Source: Spinacia oleracea
Taxonomy: Eukaryota; Streptophyta; Magnoliopsida; Caryophyllales; Amaranthaceae
Assembly (NCBI RefSeq): GCF_020520425.1
Contig: NC_079490.1
Coordinates: 121,478,715-121,542,714 of the forward strand
Length of the DNA stretch: 64,000 nt
Reading direction: 5' to 3'
Shown: positions 11,210 to 24,500 of the stretch, one piece after another
Position numbering within the stretch: the stretch's first letter is position 1
How the letters are laid out: every line of letters starts with the position of its first letter
The notes under the pieces: model-generated
What the model saw: only the letters and a program-made list of their open reading frames with translations
The model's database searches: none
Told to the model about the DNA's origin: nothing
Made by a program: the position numbers and the translations under genes

Positions 11210-12350
11210 AGAAACAATCTTCCAGTTCCAAAACTAGCCCAGAGGGCAACGACAAATAATAAGTTCCTACAGCTAATGCAGCAATCCGTGCTCCATTTCC
11301 CACTCGTAGGTCGACTGCACCCTTGCTTAACCTTCTACTTCTTCTTAGTCCCTGTGAATTGGAACATAAGTGTGAGCCACAACCTGTATCTAATACCCAA
11401 GAAGTTGAAATAGAAAGTACACAGTCTATAACGAAAATACCTGAAGATGGAACGACTATTCCGTTCTTCTGATCTTCCTTAAGCTTTGGACATTCTCTCT
11501 TGTAATGGCCTATTCCATCACAATAAAGACAGCTTGATGTGGACTTGTCCTGCTTTGTCTTAGCATTGCCCTTGGACTTTCCACCTTTCTTGAAGGGTCT
11601 CCCTTTAGCCTTGAGTAAATCTTTGGCTTCACAGTCGAGTACTATCTCAGCCTTTCTGACAAGGTGAACAAACTCTGCAACTGTTTCTTCTCTTGGTTCA
11701 CTTAGGTATAGTTGCTTGAAGCGACCAAACCCACTGTGCAGTGAATTGAGCAAGATAGAGACTGCCATCCTTTCGCTTATTGGTGTTCATAGAAGACTTA
11801 GGCGATCAAAATATGAAAGCATAAGCTCCACATGGAACCTCAGTAGGACGCCTACCCTCTGTTTAGTGCGAAGGAGCTGAACATGTGTTTCTTGGACCTG
11901 CATCCTATAACTCCTGTTAGGAGAACCAACCTTCAGACCAGACATTGATTCAATCAACTCATGGACATTTAGGTCCCTGTCCTCTGTGTTTCCACGACAG
12001 ATATCCCTCAGATTCTTGATGAGCGTAAAAGGTTCGTAAGCTACAAACCTTCTAGCCCATTCATCAGGGATATTGTTCAGCATGAGACTCATAACCTTTT
12101 TGAGATCCGCATCCCAGGGCGCATATCTTTCAGGGGTCATGTCTCTGGCATAGTAGCTTGGAATGGGATGTAACAGTACATACTCAAGTCCATTGAGTCT
12201 GACTACTTCAACAAGCTTAGCTTCCCATTCAAGAAAATTCGTTAGGTTCAGCTTGACCATAAGCTCAGAACCCTTGATGATGTTTTGATTGTTGTTTTCC
12301 ATAGTTAAAACTACAATTGAAAAAGAATAAACAAATAAATAATCATTCAC
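11157..12350 (-). pseudogene. Copia gag and protease region, frameshifted
   Basis: The first open part (12350 to 11787) begins near MENNNQNIIKGSELMVKLNL at about 12301 and reads a copia-type Gag core (FLEWEAKLVEVVRLNGLEYV, later DEWARRFVAYEPFTLIKNLR). The frame breaks at about 11787-11768. The next part (11768 to 11157) carries a CX2CX4HX4C zinc knuckle (CLYCDGIGHYKREC) followed by the aspartic protease active site in VLDTGCGSHLCSN and the C-terminal protease strand (LELEDCFYVPSL). The frame is lost again near 11165-11205 before pol. Gag coats the genomic RNA and the protease releases it from Gag-Pol in this family. The breaks mean that no single polyprotein is made here. Confidence 0.88.
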
Positions 12351-14899
12351 AGTTTCTCTTAATAAACTTTAAATAGCAAACATGCATAATTTATCATTTA
12401 TTAAGCATTTTATTCAAGTTATGTGTTCCGGCAGGTGTAAATAAAATGATTCCAAGACCCTTAAATCATTGAAGAATTAAGCACATTTTGTATTTAGACT
12501 CAATTCTAAAATATTTTAGGTAAGCAAAGCCTTTTGCTAATAGTCTAGAAACTACTCTTGGTTGATAGGTACGTCTAAGAACTTATTAGGTAAACCTATC
12601 GCATTTGCCACGACATAAAAGGACTCCTTACTTATACCGTTGAGTTTCACCAAAACTAACATGTACTCACAATTATTTGTGTACCTTACCCCTTTAGAAT
12701 CAATAAGTAACACCTCGCTATGGCGTAAAACTATTACTGTGATTAATGTAAAGGTTAACTAAGTAAGTGTTATTTTGGCATGGCACCTTTTAACTCAATT
12801 TTTTAGTTTGGAACATAAGGCTCTTACTATGTTGGTTAGATTTTAAGTGAACTAAAATCCTTAATCATGCAACATAATCAAGCCATAATCTCATGCATAA
12901 TTAAGACATATTTAAAGCAATAAATAACTTAAAACATGCATAAGATATAAATGTGATCTAGTATGGCCCGACTTCATCTTGAAGCTTCAACTTCAAAGTC
13001 CGTCTTGAAAATGGATTGGAAACTCCGTCTTGAATTTCACCATGGGAGGCGCCATTTTCTTCAAATAGGATGAGCTATAATTAAACTAATTACAACTATT
13101 TGATGGTACGCAGACCATATTTAAAAGCAATAAAATTTGGTACTTTTGACCAATATTACATTCAAATTAATGGTACGCAGACCATATTTTCTATCCTATT
13201 TGGGCCATACTAGTCACTTTTCAATAACCTGCAAAACAGTACATATACAATATATACCATCCACACATTCATTATCATGAATGGCCCACATAGCTGGTTA
13301 GTAGAACATGTTATGCATCACATAAATATTTGCAGCAATTAATCAAGGGCACCAATAATCTACCAATTATTCAGTCCTTATTAATTCTAATCAAGTTGTT
13401 TAACCTTAAAGGAATGTAGACCTAATCAAGAGTTTATGACTAAAATGCTCCCACTTAAACCAATAAATTCACATGCTTTACTAATTTCAAACCTAAAAAT
13501 GTATTTCCTAGTCTAACCAGAAACATACAAATTTAATGAAAATTTAAAGCTCATATAAATTTATAATTGAATCCATTTAATTTATTTTCAGTTGAATTAA
13601 ATGAATTTAAATTAATTCATGGTTTTAATTTTAGTAAAATAATTAGTATAAATTAAAATTTATAATAATTAGTTTATTCAAAATTAGATTCTGAGAAAAC
13701 AATTTAAATTACGAATTTTTTTTTAAAATTAATTAAAATCGTTTCCGAACTGAAAATTCAAAATTAAAAACAAAACGCATCAATCGTAACAAGACGAGGC
13801 ACTTGGGCTTGCTCCCAAGTCCCATCGAGTCATGAGGCATGCGCGCCCCATCAAATGATCGCATGGCATCACACGAGCAGGCCACACGCATCGCAGCCAG
13901 CCCAGGCCACGCTGCGTGCAGCCTGCCTCACTCGACGTGTCTGATTGCTTCGTTGGGCGAGGCAGCGCGCGCTGTGGTGCAGCACGCTCGCTGCCCACAC
14001 GCGACTGCTCGCCTGGCTCACGCCAATGCCCATCGCCCATCGCCTATCGCCCATGCGCATCACACACGCCCAGCACCTTGCTTCGCGTGCGCGCCATTGC
14101 ATTGTTGCTCGTTGCATTCGTACCGCACGGGCGACAAGCTCCCTTGCTCGTCGTCGCGTGCCCGCACTATACAACACCCCTTAAGGGTTACACGTAGCGT
14201 CCATTTCTTTGTGCGAGCAACTTTTATGAGCGAATTTCATAAAAATTAAAACTTTTTAATTCTAAATTAATGACAAAGTAATAAAACATATTAATTTCAT
14301 AATTTTAGGGCGAAAAATCGAAAATTTATTAATCAATTAATTTCCGATTATCATGGATTCAAATCTAGGTCATAAAAATTTAAAATTTATCATAAATTAA
14401 CAATTTTTATGGTGGTTTTTAATCATGGATACCTAATTAAATCGTCAATTAATTATGAAAATCAAATCAATTCTAAATTATTCAAATTTCAACAAATTAA
14501 TCACAATTATCAATTAGTTTTGTATAATTAACAAGCTTAGGCATTCAAATTTGTTAAACATATATAGTAGGTCAATCAAAAATTCAAGATTTAACAACAA
14601 GAATCGCAAATATTTAATTTAACATCTTAAAATTAGAAACTTTTGCGTTCGAAAAACAAAAACCTCCAAAATTCATAGTTAGGCTTCAAAATTTTAGAAT
14701 ACCTTTTACATGCGGAATTGACACAAAAATCACTCGATTTCGTTGAGTAACGAAGAAACTGCCGAAAAACTGTGTACATATAATTAAATAAACGCAATTT
14801 GCAATTAATTAACAATTACGAAAATTAATTACCCCTTTTAATTCTTTGCAAATTTGTAAAATTTAACCATGTTAAGCAATTATTATGGAATTATTTAGA
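12351..14899 (-). other. Long 5' leader of the copia element with a GC-rich island
   Basis: About 2.5 kb lie between the primer-binding site and gag with no gene. Most is AT-rich. A GC-rich island at about 13790-14210 is rich in GCGCGC, GCATCGC and CCCATCGC motifs and gives spurious Ala/Arg frames on both strands. The leader is conserved with 48065-50880 of the other family member, including 'atggcccgacttcatcttga' near 12963. Confidence 0.7.
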
Positions 14900-14912
14900 G
14901 GCTATGATACCA
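14900..14912 (-). promoter_or_regulatory. Primer-binding site (tRNA-Met type)
   Basis: On the minus strand the bases one position inside the 5' LTR read TGGTATCATAGCC, close to TGGTATCAGAGCC, the usual complement of the plant initiator tRNA-Met 3' end. This fixes the element's orientation. Confidence 0.85.
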
Positions 14913-14913
14913 C

Positions 14914-16316
14914 TGTTAGGTTATGATACATATAAACGAATATAAATCATGCGGAAAAACCATAAATGCCAGGATTCCAAATTAATTGCCACATAACAAT
15001 TAGCATAATTAGGATGCATACTCTCTGTAGCGTGCCCTCCCTTGCTGCGCCCGAACCGAACAAGAACAAGTCTTTAAGACTCCAAGTGTCGTCCCTCCGT
15101 AGAAAGTCCACAGCACGTCCGGATCCGCCTTAAGATTGACCAACTAGAATCGCCAAGGTACTAATTTATTCGGCTATTATGGGCAAGTGTATGATTGAAT
15201 TTGTGCTCAAATTCTTAGCTTTGAATACTTCAAACACGTTATAAATTATGAGCTTTGATCTCATATTTATAGGGCATGGAATAAGCAATCGAATCCTACT
15301 AGGATACGAATTAATTAAATTAGAATCCTAGTAGAACCCTTATTTAATTAATTTATCTTTTAGGATTAGGAATTTAATCATCAAACGAATCTTATTCGCT
15401 TTAGGTTTCGTATGTGAACACAAACACACACGCACGCACAGCAGCCCACGTGGGGCGCCATGCGCACGCGCGCGCAGAGCCCGAGCAGCGACGCAGCCCA
15501 CTCGGCCACGAAGCCCACGAGGCTGCCTGCCCCTTTGGCGCGCGCTGGGCCTGCCTTGCGGTGGGCCTGGAAGCAGCCTTGGGCTGGGCATGTGTGGCGC
15601 GCTATTGCCTTGCTGGACGCGGGCCTGGCTTCGTGCTGGGCCTTCGTCTAGCAAGCTCGTCCGATGCTAATTCGTACGACGCGCTTCCGATTAATTTCCC
15701 GATTCCGGAATTCATTACCGATACGAACAATATTTAACATTTCCGATTCCAGAATTAATTTCCGTATCGAACAAATATTTAATATTTCCATTTACGGAAT
15801 TATTTTCCGATTCCGATATTATTTCCGATTCTGACAATATTTCCGTTTCCGGCAATATTTCCGATTCTGGCAATATTTCCATTTCCGATAATATTTTCCG
15901 ATACGTACCATCCGTTTCCGGCAACATCTACGACTTGGATAATATTTATATTTCCGATACGATCCATATTTCCGTTTCCGGCAATATCATCGTTTTCGGA
16001 GTATTCATTTATTTGCCTTTGACGATCTCAGCTCCCACTGAAACTAAGATCCGTCGATTCCGAATATCCATTAGATAGAGTATTTAATGCCATTAAATAC
16101 TTGATCCGTTTACGTACTATTTGTGTGACCCTACGGGTTCAGTCAAGAGTAAGCTGTGGATTAATATCATTAATCCACTTGAACTGAAGCGGCCTCTAGC
16201 TAGGCATACATATCCCTTGATCTCACTGAATTATTAACTTGTATAATTAATACTGAACCGCATTTATTAGACTTACCATTAAATGCATTATTGCACCAAG
16301 GGAATTATTTTCTTCA
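14914..16316 (-). repeat. 5' LTR of the minus-strand copia element
   Basis: It starts 'tgttaggttatgatacat' on the plus strand, directly beside the primer-binding site, and ends 'attttcttca' at 16316. It differs from the partner LTR by several small indels, including a 15-20-bp difference in the GC-rich block near 15500, so this insertion is older than the one at 46651. Confidence 0.88.
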
Positions 16317-16740
16317 ATATGTTGTAGCTATAAAACCTGTACCTACACCAAATAACCTCATTCAACCACAACGTATATACTATACACCAATAAACATGCC
16401 CTTAGCTCATCCATACACCATTCAATAACACACGTGTAAAAAAAATCAAAACAACTATCAAACAACGGGTTAAAACATGTTGTACCTAAACTTATTAATG
16501 GAAAAGGTAGTGTTAGATTCATTATAAAGCTAAAAACGCGAACAACAAAAGACATTCATTAGTAATAAATCGTGCCAACTTGTCTCGAACACATTTTATT
16601 TCATCATTCATGAAGGAACACTCCCTTAGTTTGTTCATAAATACCTATAATCAAATCCAACACAAAAACACATAATAATGTAGTTAGAGACGTGAATATT
16701 GTAAAATATAATATAAACGTTATTTTAAAACAATAATTGA
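16317..16740. other. Spacer between the copia element and the 170-bp array
   Basis: AT-rich DNA with no recognisable gene. It is continuous with the sequence left of 6074 once the copia insertion is removed, so it belongs to the interior of the outer CACTA element or its host DNA. Confidence 0.4.
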
Positions 16741-17938
16741 GTTATATCAACAATTTTGAGTTAAATGGCCGTTTTCGGTTCCAAATCTTAACTAATGAAC
16801 CTAAATAAGCATTCCAAACCCTTTACACGTTTAATATAATTAATATTAGGATGATAAGATTCATTCTCATCTACTTTGGGCAACTAATGCTCATTTAAGG
16901 CTCGTTTGAACGTTATAGGACATATTTTTACTATAATTGTTGTTTTCACTCCCAACTCTCAACTAATCAACCTAAATACGTATTCTAAACCCTTTACATA
17001 TTAAATATACTTAATATTAGGATGATAAGACTAATTCTCATCTACTTTGGTCAAGTTATGCAATTTAAGACTCGTTTGATCGTTATATGTCATATTTTGA
17101 CTATAATTCTTGTTTTCGCTACCAACTCTCAACTAATGAACCTAAATACGTATTCTAATCCCTTTACATGTTAAATGTACTTAATATTAGGATGCTAAGA
17201 CTCATTCTCATCTATTTTGGTCAAGTTATGCAATTTAAGGCTCGTTTGATCGTTATATGTCATATTTTGACAATAATTGTTGTTTTTGCTCCCAACTCTC
17301 AACTAATGAAGCTAAATAGGTATTCTAAGACCTTTTAAATGTTTAATATACTTAATATTAGGATGATAAGACTCATTCTCAGCTACTTTTGTCAAGTTAT
17401 CACATTTAAGGCTCGTTTGATCATTATATGTAATATTTTGACTAAAATGGTCGTTTTCGGTTCCAACTCTTAACTAATGAACCTAAATAAGTATTCTAAA
17501 CCCTTTACACGTTTAATATACTTAGTATTAGGTTACGAAGACTCAATATCATCTACTTTGCTCAACTTATGCAGATTTAAGGCTCGTTTGAACGTTATAG
17601 GACATATTTTGACTATAATGGTTGTTTTCATTCCCAACTCTCAACTAATGAAGCTAACTAGTTATTATAAACTCTTTAAATGTGTAATATACTTAATATT
17701 TGGATGATAAGAATCATCTTAACCACTTTGGTCAAGTTCTGCAATTTAAGGCTTGTTTGATCGTTATATGGCATATTTTGAGTATAATGATCGCTTTCAC
17801 TCCCAACTCTTAACTAATGAACCTAAAGAAGTATTTTAAACCCTTTACCCATTTAATATACATATATTAGGTTGCGTAGACTCATTCTCATCTACTTTGG
17901 TGAAGTAATGCACATTTAAGGCTCGTTTGATCGTTATA
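16741..17938 (+). repeat. Tandem array, about 170-bp unit (left part)
   Basis: The phrase 'ctcgtttga' recurs at 16901, 17071, 17241, 17412, 17583, 17752 (as 'cttgtttga') and 17922, a spacing of 169-171 bp. Each unit carries 'cccaactctcaactaatgaa' and 'actcattctcatctactttg'. The array is cut exactly at 17938 by the CACTA end and resumes at 34901. The unit is related to the 161-bp satellite inside the inner CACTA element. Confidence 0.88.
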
Positions 17939-18340
17939 CACTAGTAGAAAAAACCCTTATTGCAGCGGGCTTTTAGACCCCTGTTGCAGCGTACATCGTA
18001 TGCTGCAACTGGGGGGCCTGCAACAAGTCTGAACTTGTTGCAGCGTACATGTTCGCTGCAAAAAGTGATTTGTTGCAGCGGGCTTTTAGATGTACGCTGC
18101 AACAAGTGCCAAAAAATTGGCAAAATTTTGGACTTGTTGCAGCGTACATATAAAAGCCCGCTGCAACAGACCCAACTTTTTGCAGCGTACATTTATTTGT
18201 ACGCTGCAACAAGTCTGAATTACTCAATTTTTTGCAGCGTACATTTATTTGTACGCTGCAACAAGTCTGAATTTTTGCGAAATTTTTTTCCCTTGTTGCA
18301 GCGTACAACATATATGTACGCTGCAAAAAAGCACTTTTGG
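17939..18340. repeat. Left subterminal repeats of the CACTA element
   Basis: About ten copies of 'ttgcagcgtacat' and its inverse 'atgtacgctgcaa', often paired as short hairpins (for example 'gcagcgtacatttatttgtacgctgc' around 18182-18207). CACTA subterminal repeats bind the transposon's own DNA-binding proteins. The reading frames through this block exist only because the repeat lacks stops. Confidence 0.88.
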
Positions 18341-18595
18341 CGGGAAAATTCTAATTTTGTTTAGGGATACCTAGAGTGCCTTGCACCAAATATAGAAACC
18401 TGTCAAAACAATAATAGAATAACGCAACCTGTATAACAAATATAAAAACAACAACTGGAGTTTTGTATATATCCCAAAACCAAAAGTGCACATACCGATA
18501 CATTTAAATACATTTACGTTCCAATTTCAACGTACGCATACATTTTAACATAAAAGATTGTTCTATAACATCTAAACCAACACGATCAAGCGCCA

Positions 18596-21500
18596 TCAGG
18601 TCAATAATAAATACTTGGTGGTAAAAAACTTCGCCCATTGCTCACGAACCACATCAATTTCCTCACTAGCATAAGGCGCAGTCCTCGGAGTATAGACCTT
18701 ACAAAAACAAAAAATTGATGGAGCATTAGATCGATTAAATGCAAATGAAATGTCACATTTTAACATTCAAGCAACTAATGACAATGTATTAATAGTCTAG
18801 AATACGAATCAATTAGTTACTTAATTACCTCATCTAGCCGGCCTTCATAGTCATGTTGTAACGTGACTATCTCTAACATGAACTTCATAACGTAATAGCC
18901 ACACTCAGTTCCGCCGATTTGTTGAGCACACTGATTAAGAAACATAATACTTTATCTTGCAAGGCCAATAATTAATAAAAACAAAGCAAAAAGCTAATTA
19001 AGAAACATGTTATACCTCTATATGAATGGGTTTACACGACTTAAAACTCGTTTTATTCGGACAATGCCCACCATTGCACTTGTACACTTGGTATGCCCTA
19101 GAAAATTAACGAAACATGGGTACTCATGAATATGATTTTGGCTTAGGTTTCTTAAAGACTAATGTAATTTGTAAGCAAAAGAACTTACAAACTCAAGATT
19201 CCCCATGCATAATCTGTTCGACGTGGATCTCTAGCAGAATCGAAAATATATACATAACCTCTACGTAGGTCCATCACGTATAAATTCCAATGATTTCTGT
19301 ATAATTTATAAATGATATATTAAATATTTAATAACAATAATAATTAATATTTTATATGAAACTTATATAATATAACACACTTACTCTTGATTATATGGGA
19401 TTAAAAACCAATTAGTTAGGTTAGGATTACCCATCTTCTCCTTTTCAATTTCAGCTTGGAAAATGTTTTTCAAATACATTGTTGGCGCTCCAGGGTCGGC
19501 CTTGATTCTAGTGCTTGACATAATCTCGGGACAAATGAACGAAATCCGAGACATTTCAAATGATTTGGCATGATCGTACAATAAACACCTACAAAATAAA
19601 CAAGATTACACTATTAAGATCGATAAAGAGAAAAAACTTCAAAGAAATAATAGTTTTATTAACAACAATAAAACATTTAATTACAATATGTAGACTTGGA
19701 TCGCTGAAATGTTTAAGCACGCCCCGCGAAGGAACTCTCCTATATCAGACGCAGTTATGTATGTTTCTTAATCAAAATCCGAGTGCCAAACTGAGGCCGC
19801 CAATGGGATGGTAGTATTATCATATATATCATCAGGCGCCGAAGTCATGATAAACTGCAAGTATTTGCATGACGGGCCAAGACCTTGAATTGCATCGTGT
19901 ACAAGTCCCGCTTTCTTGCTTTTGGTGGTTGATTCTTGTGTTTTACGATCACAACTACCCACGACCTCTAAGTTGGACTTAGGCTTAGAATTCGACTTCT
20001 TTGGATGCGAAAATTCCTATAACAATAGTCAATTAACATTAGTCATATAATAAGAATCAAATGAGTCCTTAGGTTCTTTAGTTCAAATTTGGGAGCGAAA
20101 ATGTCATTTCAGCTCAATATATGACCTATAACGACCCAACGAGCCTTAAATGTGCATAAATAGGTTCGAATGAGTTTTAGAAACTTAAAACTATGCATAT
20201 TAGTCGTGTAATAAGAATCAAATGAGTCCTTAGGTTCTTTAGTTCAAAGTTGGGAGCGAAAATGTCATTTTAGGTCTATATATGACCTATAACGACCCAA
20301 CGAGCCTTAAATGTGCATAATTAGGTTCGAATGAGTTTTAGAAACTTAAAACTATGCATATTAGTCATGTAATAGGATTAAAATGAGTGTTTAGGTTCTT
20401 TAGTTCAAAGTTGGGAGCGGAAATGTCATTTTAGCTCTATATATGACATATAACGACCCAACGAGCCATAAATGTGCATGAATAGGTTCGAATGAGTTTT
20501 AGAAACTTAAAACTATGCATATTAATCATGTAATAAGAATAAAATGAGTAATTAGGTTCTTTAGTTCAAATTTGGGAGCGAAAATGTCATTTTAGCTCAA
20601 TATATGACCTATAACGACCCAACGAGCCTTAAATGTGCATAAATAGGTTCGAATGAGTTTTAGAAACTTAAAACTATGCATATTAGTCATGTAATAAGAA
20701 TCAAATGAGTCCTTAGGTTCTTTAGTTCAAAGTTGGGAGCGAAAATGTCATTTTAGGTTAATATATGACCTATAACGACCCAACGAGCCTTAAATGTGCA
20801 TAATTAGGTTCGAATGAGTTTTAGAAACTTAAAACTATGCATATTAGTCGTGTAATAAGAATCAAATGAGTCCTTAGGTTCTTTAGTTCAAAGTTGGGAG
20901 CGAAAATGTCATTTTAGGTTAATATATGACCTATAACGACCCAACGAGCCTTAAATGTGCATAATTAGGTTCGAATGAGTTTTAGAAACTTAAAACTATG
21001 CATATTAGTCGTGTAATAAGAATCAAATGAGTCCTTAGGTTCTTTAGTTCAAAGTTGGGAGCGAAAATGTCATTTTAGCTCTATATATGACATATAACGA
21101 CCCAACGAGCCTTAAATGTGCATGAATAGGTTCGAATGAGTTTTAGAAACTTAAAACTATGCATATTAGTCATGTAATAAGAATAAAATGAGTCATTAGG
21201 TTCTTTAGTTCAAAGTTGGGAGCGAAAATGTCATTTTAGCTCTATATATGACCTATAACGACCCAACGAGCCATAAATGTGCATAAATAGGTTGGAATGA
21301 GTTTTAGAAACTTAAAACTATGCATATTAGTCATGTAATAGGATTAAAATGAGTGTTTAGGTTCTTTAGTTCAAAGTTGGGAGCGAAAATGTCATTTTAG
21401 CTCTATATATGACCTTTAACGACCCAACGAGCCTTAAATGTGCATAAATAGGTTGGAATGAGTTTTAGAAACTTAAAACTATGCATATTAGTCATGTAAT

Positions 21501-24500
21501 AGGATTAAAATGAGTGTTTAGGTTCTTTAGTTCAAAGTTGGGAGCGGAAATGTCATTTTAGCTCTATATATGACCTTTAACGACCCAACGAGCCTTAAAT
21601 GTGCATAAATAGGTTCGAATGAGTTTTAGAAACTTAAAACTATGCATATTAGTCATGTAATAAGAATCAAATGAGTCCTTAGGTTCTTTAGTTCAAATTT
21701 GGGAGCGAAAATGTCATTTTAGCTCAATATATGACCTATAACGACCCAACGAGCCTTAAATGTGCATAAATAGGTTCGAATGAGTTTTAGAAACTTAAAA
21801 CTATGCATATTAGTCGTGTAATAAGAATCAAATGAGTCCTTAGGTTCTTTAGTTCAAAGTTGGGAGCGAAAATGTCATTTTAGGTTAATATATGACCTAT
21901 AACGACCCAACGAGCCTTAAATGTGCATAATTAGGTTCGAATGAGTTTTAGAAACTTAAAACTATGCATATTAGTCGTGTAATAAGAATCAAATGAGTCC
22001 TTAGGTTCTTTAGTTCAAAGTTGGGAGCGAAAATGTCATTTTAGCTCTATATATGACATATAACGACCCAACGAGCCTTAAATGTGCATGAATAGGTTCG
22101 AATGAGTTTTAGAAACTTAAAACTATGCATATTAGTCATGTAATAAGAATAAAATGAGTCATTAGGTTCTTTAGTTCAAAGTTGGGAGCGAAAATGTCAT
22201 TTTAGCTCTATATATGACCTATAACGACCCAACGAGCCATAAATGTGCATAAATAGGTTGGAATGAGTTTTAGAAACTTAAAACTATGCATATTAGTCAT
22301 GTAATAGGATTAAAATGAGTGTTTAGGTTCTTTAGTTCAAAGTTGGGAGCGAAAATGTCATTTTAGCTCTATATATGACCTTTAACGACCCAACGAGCCT
22401 TAAATGTGCATAAATAGGTTGGAATGAGTTTTAGAAACTTAAAACTATGCATATTAGTCATGTAATAGGATTAAAATGAGTGTTTAGGTTCTTTAGTTCA
22501 AAGTTGGGAGCGGAAATGTCATTTTAGCTCTATATATGACCTTTAACGACCCAACGAGCCTTAAATGTGCATAAATAGGTTCGAATGAGTTTTAGAAACT
22601 TAAAACTATGCATATTAGTCATGTAATAAGAATCAAATGAGTCCTTAGGTTCTTTAGTTCAACTTTGGGAGCGAAAATGTCATTTTAGCTCAATATATGA
22701 CCTATAACGACCCAACGAGCCTTAAATGTGCATAAATAGGTTCGAATGAGTTTTAGAAACTTAAAACTATGCATATTAGTCGTGTAATAAGAATCAAATG
22801 AGTCCTTAGGTTCTTTAGTTCAAAGTTGGGAGCGAAAATGTCATTTTAGGTTAATATATGACCTATAACGACCCAACGAGCCTTAAATGTGCATAATTAG
22901 GTTCGAATGAGTTTTAGAAACTTAAAACTATGCATATTAGTCGTGTAATAAGAATCAAATGAGTCCTTAGGTTCTTTAGTTCAAAGTTGGGAGCGAAAAT
23001 GTCATTTTAGGTTCGAATGAGTTTTAGAGGGTTTACCTTGGATGGTAAGTCAGTTGTCTTCTTTTGGGCCGCTAACACCGTTGTCTTTTTCTTGGAGCTA
23101 CCATCCCTCTCTTTAGAAACATTAGACTTGGACTTCTTTTTAGGAGGTGAAATACAATCCTTTAAAATTCAACAAAAACAAGAGTAGGTAAGATGTCGAA
23201 TGTGCTTGCGTGAACATATACATTCTAAACAATAAAACATATATACCTCGCCGTCTTCGAAAATCACTAAGTGTATGGGCCATTGCACAAAACTACCCAG
23301 AGCACCGCCTAAGTTAGTGAAACCATCTCCCGTAGGTACCGGAAGAATATCATCAACATGTCCGTCGTAAACAAAATCAACTTGGACTTTATAGTGACCA
23401 GGCTTCATCGATGTAAAATGTTGGGGCAATGCACCATCTGAGGGTTGTACCATACCATCCGCCACGACAATGTTGTTGCCTGAAACTTTCTCCTCAAGGG
23501 CAAGACGACATGGAGTCCTTTCCTTCATAAACAAAGGTTTCAATGCAACTTTGTAAGTGATACAGATTATTAAGTAAATGTCAACTAAAAACATAAAAGG
23601 ATCAAGCAACTATGTTAAAAAAGAGTGACTACGTCGTACCTTTAGCTCGTGTGGTTGCGGCACTAAGATGTGACGAGTGGTTCTTGTAGCACTAACATCA
23701 AGGTCAACTCTGGCAGAATCATTTAAGTGGAGGTCATCAGGTATCGGGGTAGAAATGGAGTTTAGTTGTCCTGTTTTTAACAAGGTGCTTAGTTGCTTTT
23801 GGAGGGCCTCTGCCACCCTCTTCTCTACCCTTTTCTCTAATTCACCTTCAAACTCCTTTTTCACAGAAGCTCTGATTGATTCGTAATTTTCTGATGAAGC
23901 TTCACCATGGTCACTTCTACTATGTCGAATACACGGACCGAAAGCCTTTTTGATACCAACCATGCCACCTGTTCCCTTGACACGCCCACGATGATCTTTT
24001 TTCCCTATAGCTTTAGTGAGGGCATCCTCACCCTGTTCGAAAGAAAGATTTCCTTTTTCCTCTTCTGCGATGTACTCTAACTGCCAATTAGGAAAGTAAT
24101 ATTACTTTATATTCTCTAATCAAAGCAAGTAAATATTAATTAATTATCGCTACTTACAGCTTTTGTTGCGATTTCAACAACTTCTGTATCGTTCGGGTCA
24201 ATTTCCCACTTTCCCTCTTTATTTTGTACTTGATGGGCCAAAATCCACTCCTTTGATCTGTATTTTCTAACTCTATTAACATTTGAGGTCACTGATGAGT
24301 TCACCGAGGAGCTACTCGAGATAGGTAAAGCTGCATCTGGTGGAAGTCGTCCATCCTTTATCCAATCTAGTCGCTTTCTATTATAACCCTTTTGGCCGGT
24401 GCGATGTGGGTTCTTGTTGCATGATGCACTTTTCCTCGCCTTTTCACTACGAAGCTGTCAAAGACAACATAAAAAGATGGAAATAAATGTTTTTTCTGAT

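Larger units (their letters stand above)
6074..16316 (-). mobile_element. Ty1-copia retrotransposon, near complete but coding broken
   Basis: LTRs at 6074-7456 (3') and 14914-16316 (5') bound an internal region with a primer-binding site, gag, protease, integrase, reverse transcriptase, RNase H and a polypurine tract, in copia order on the minus strand. The flanks read ATATC on the left and ATATG on the right, a 4-of-5 target duplication. The pol region carries at least two frameshifts and an in-frame stop and gag another shift, so it is not autonomous as it stands. Its leader (12351-14899) and 3' non-coding region are shared with the element at 46651-56820, so the two are one family. Confidence 0.92.

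Noticed and set aside
17941..18364. Three overlapping frames of 83-134 codons
   Set aside because: They are translations of CACTA subterminal repeats, present on both strands. The peptide repeats mirror the DNA repeats.
20046..23030. CRISPR-like regular repeats
   Set aside because: The units are contiguous 161-bp satellite copies without unique spacers, in plant DNA.
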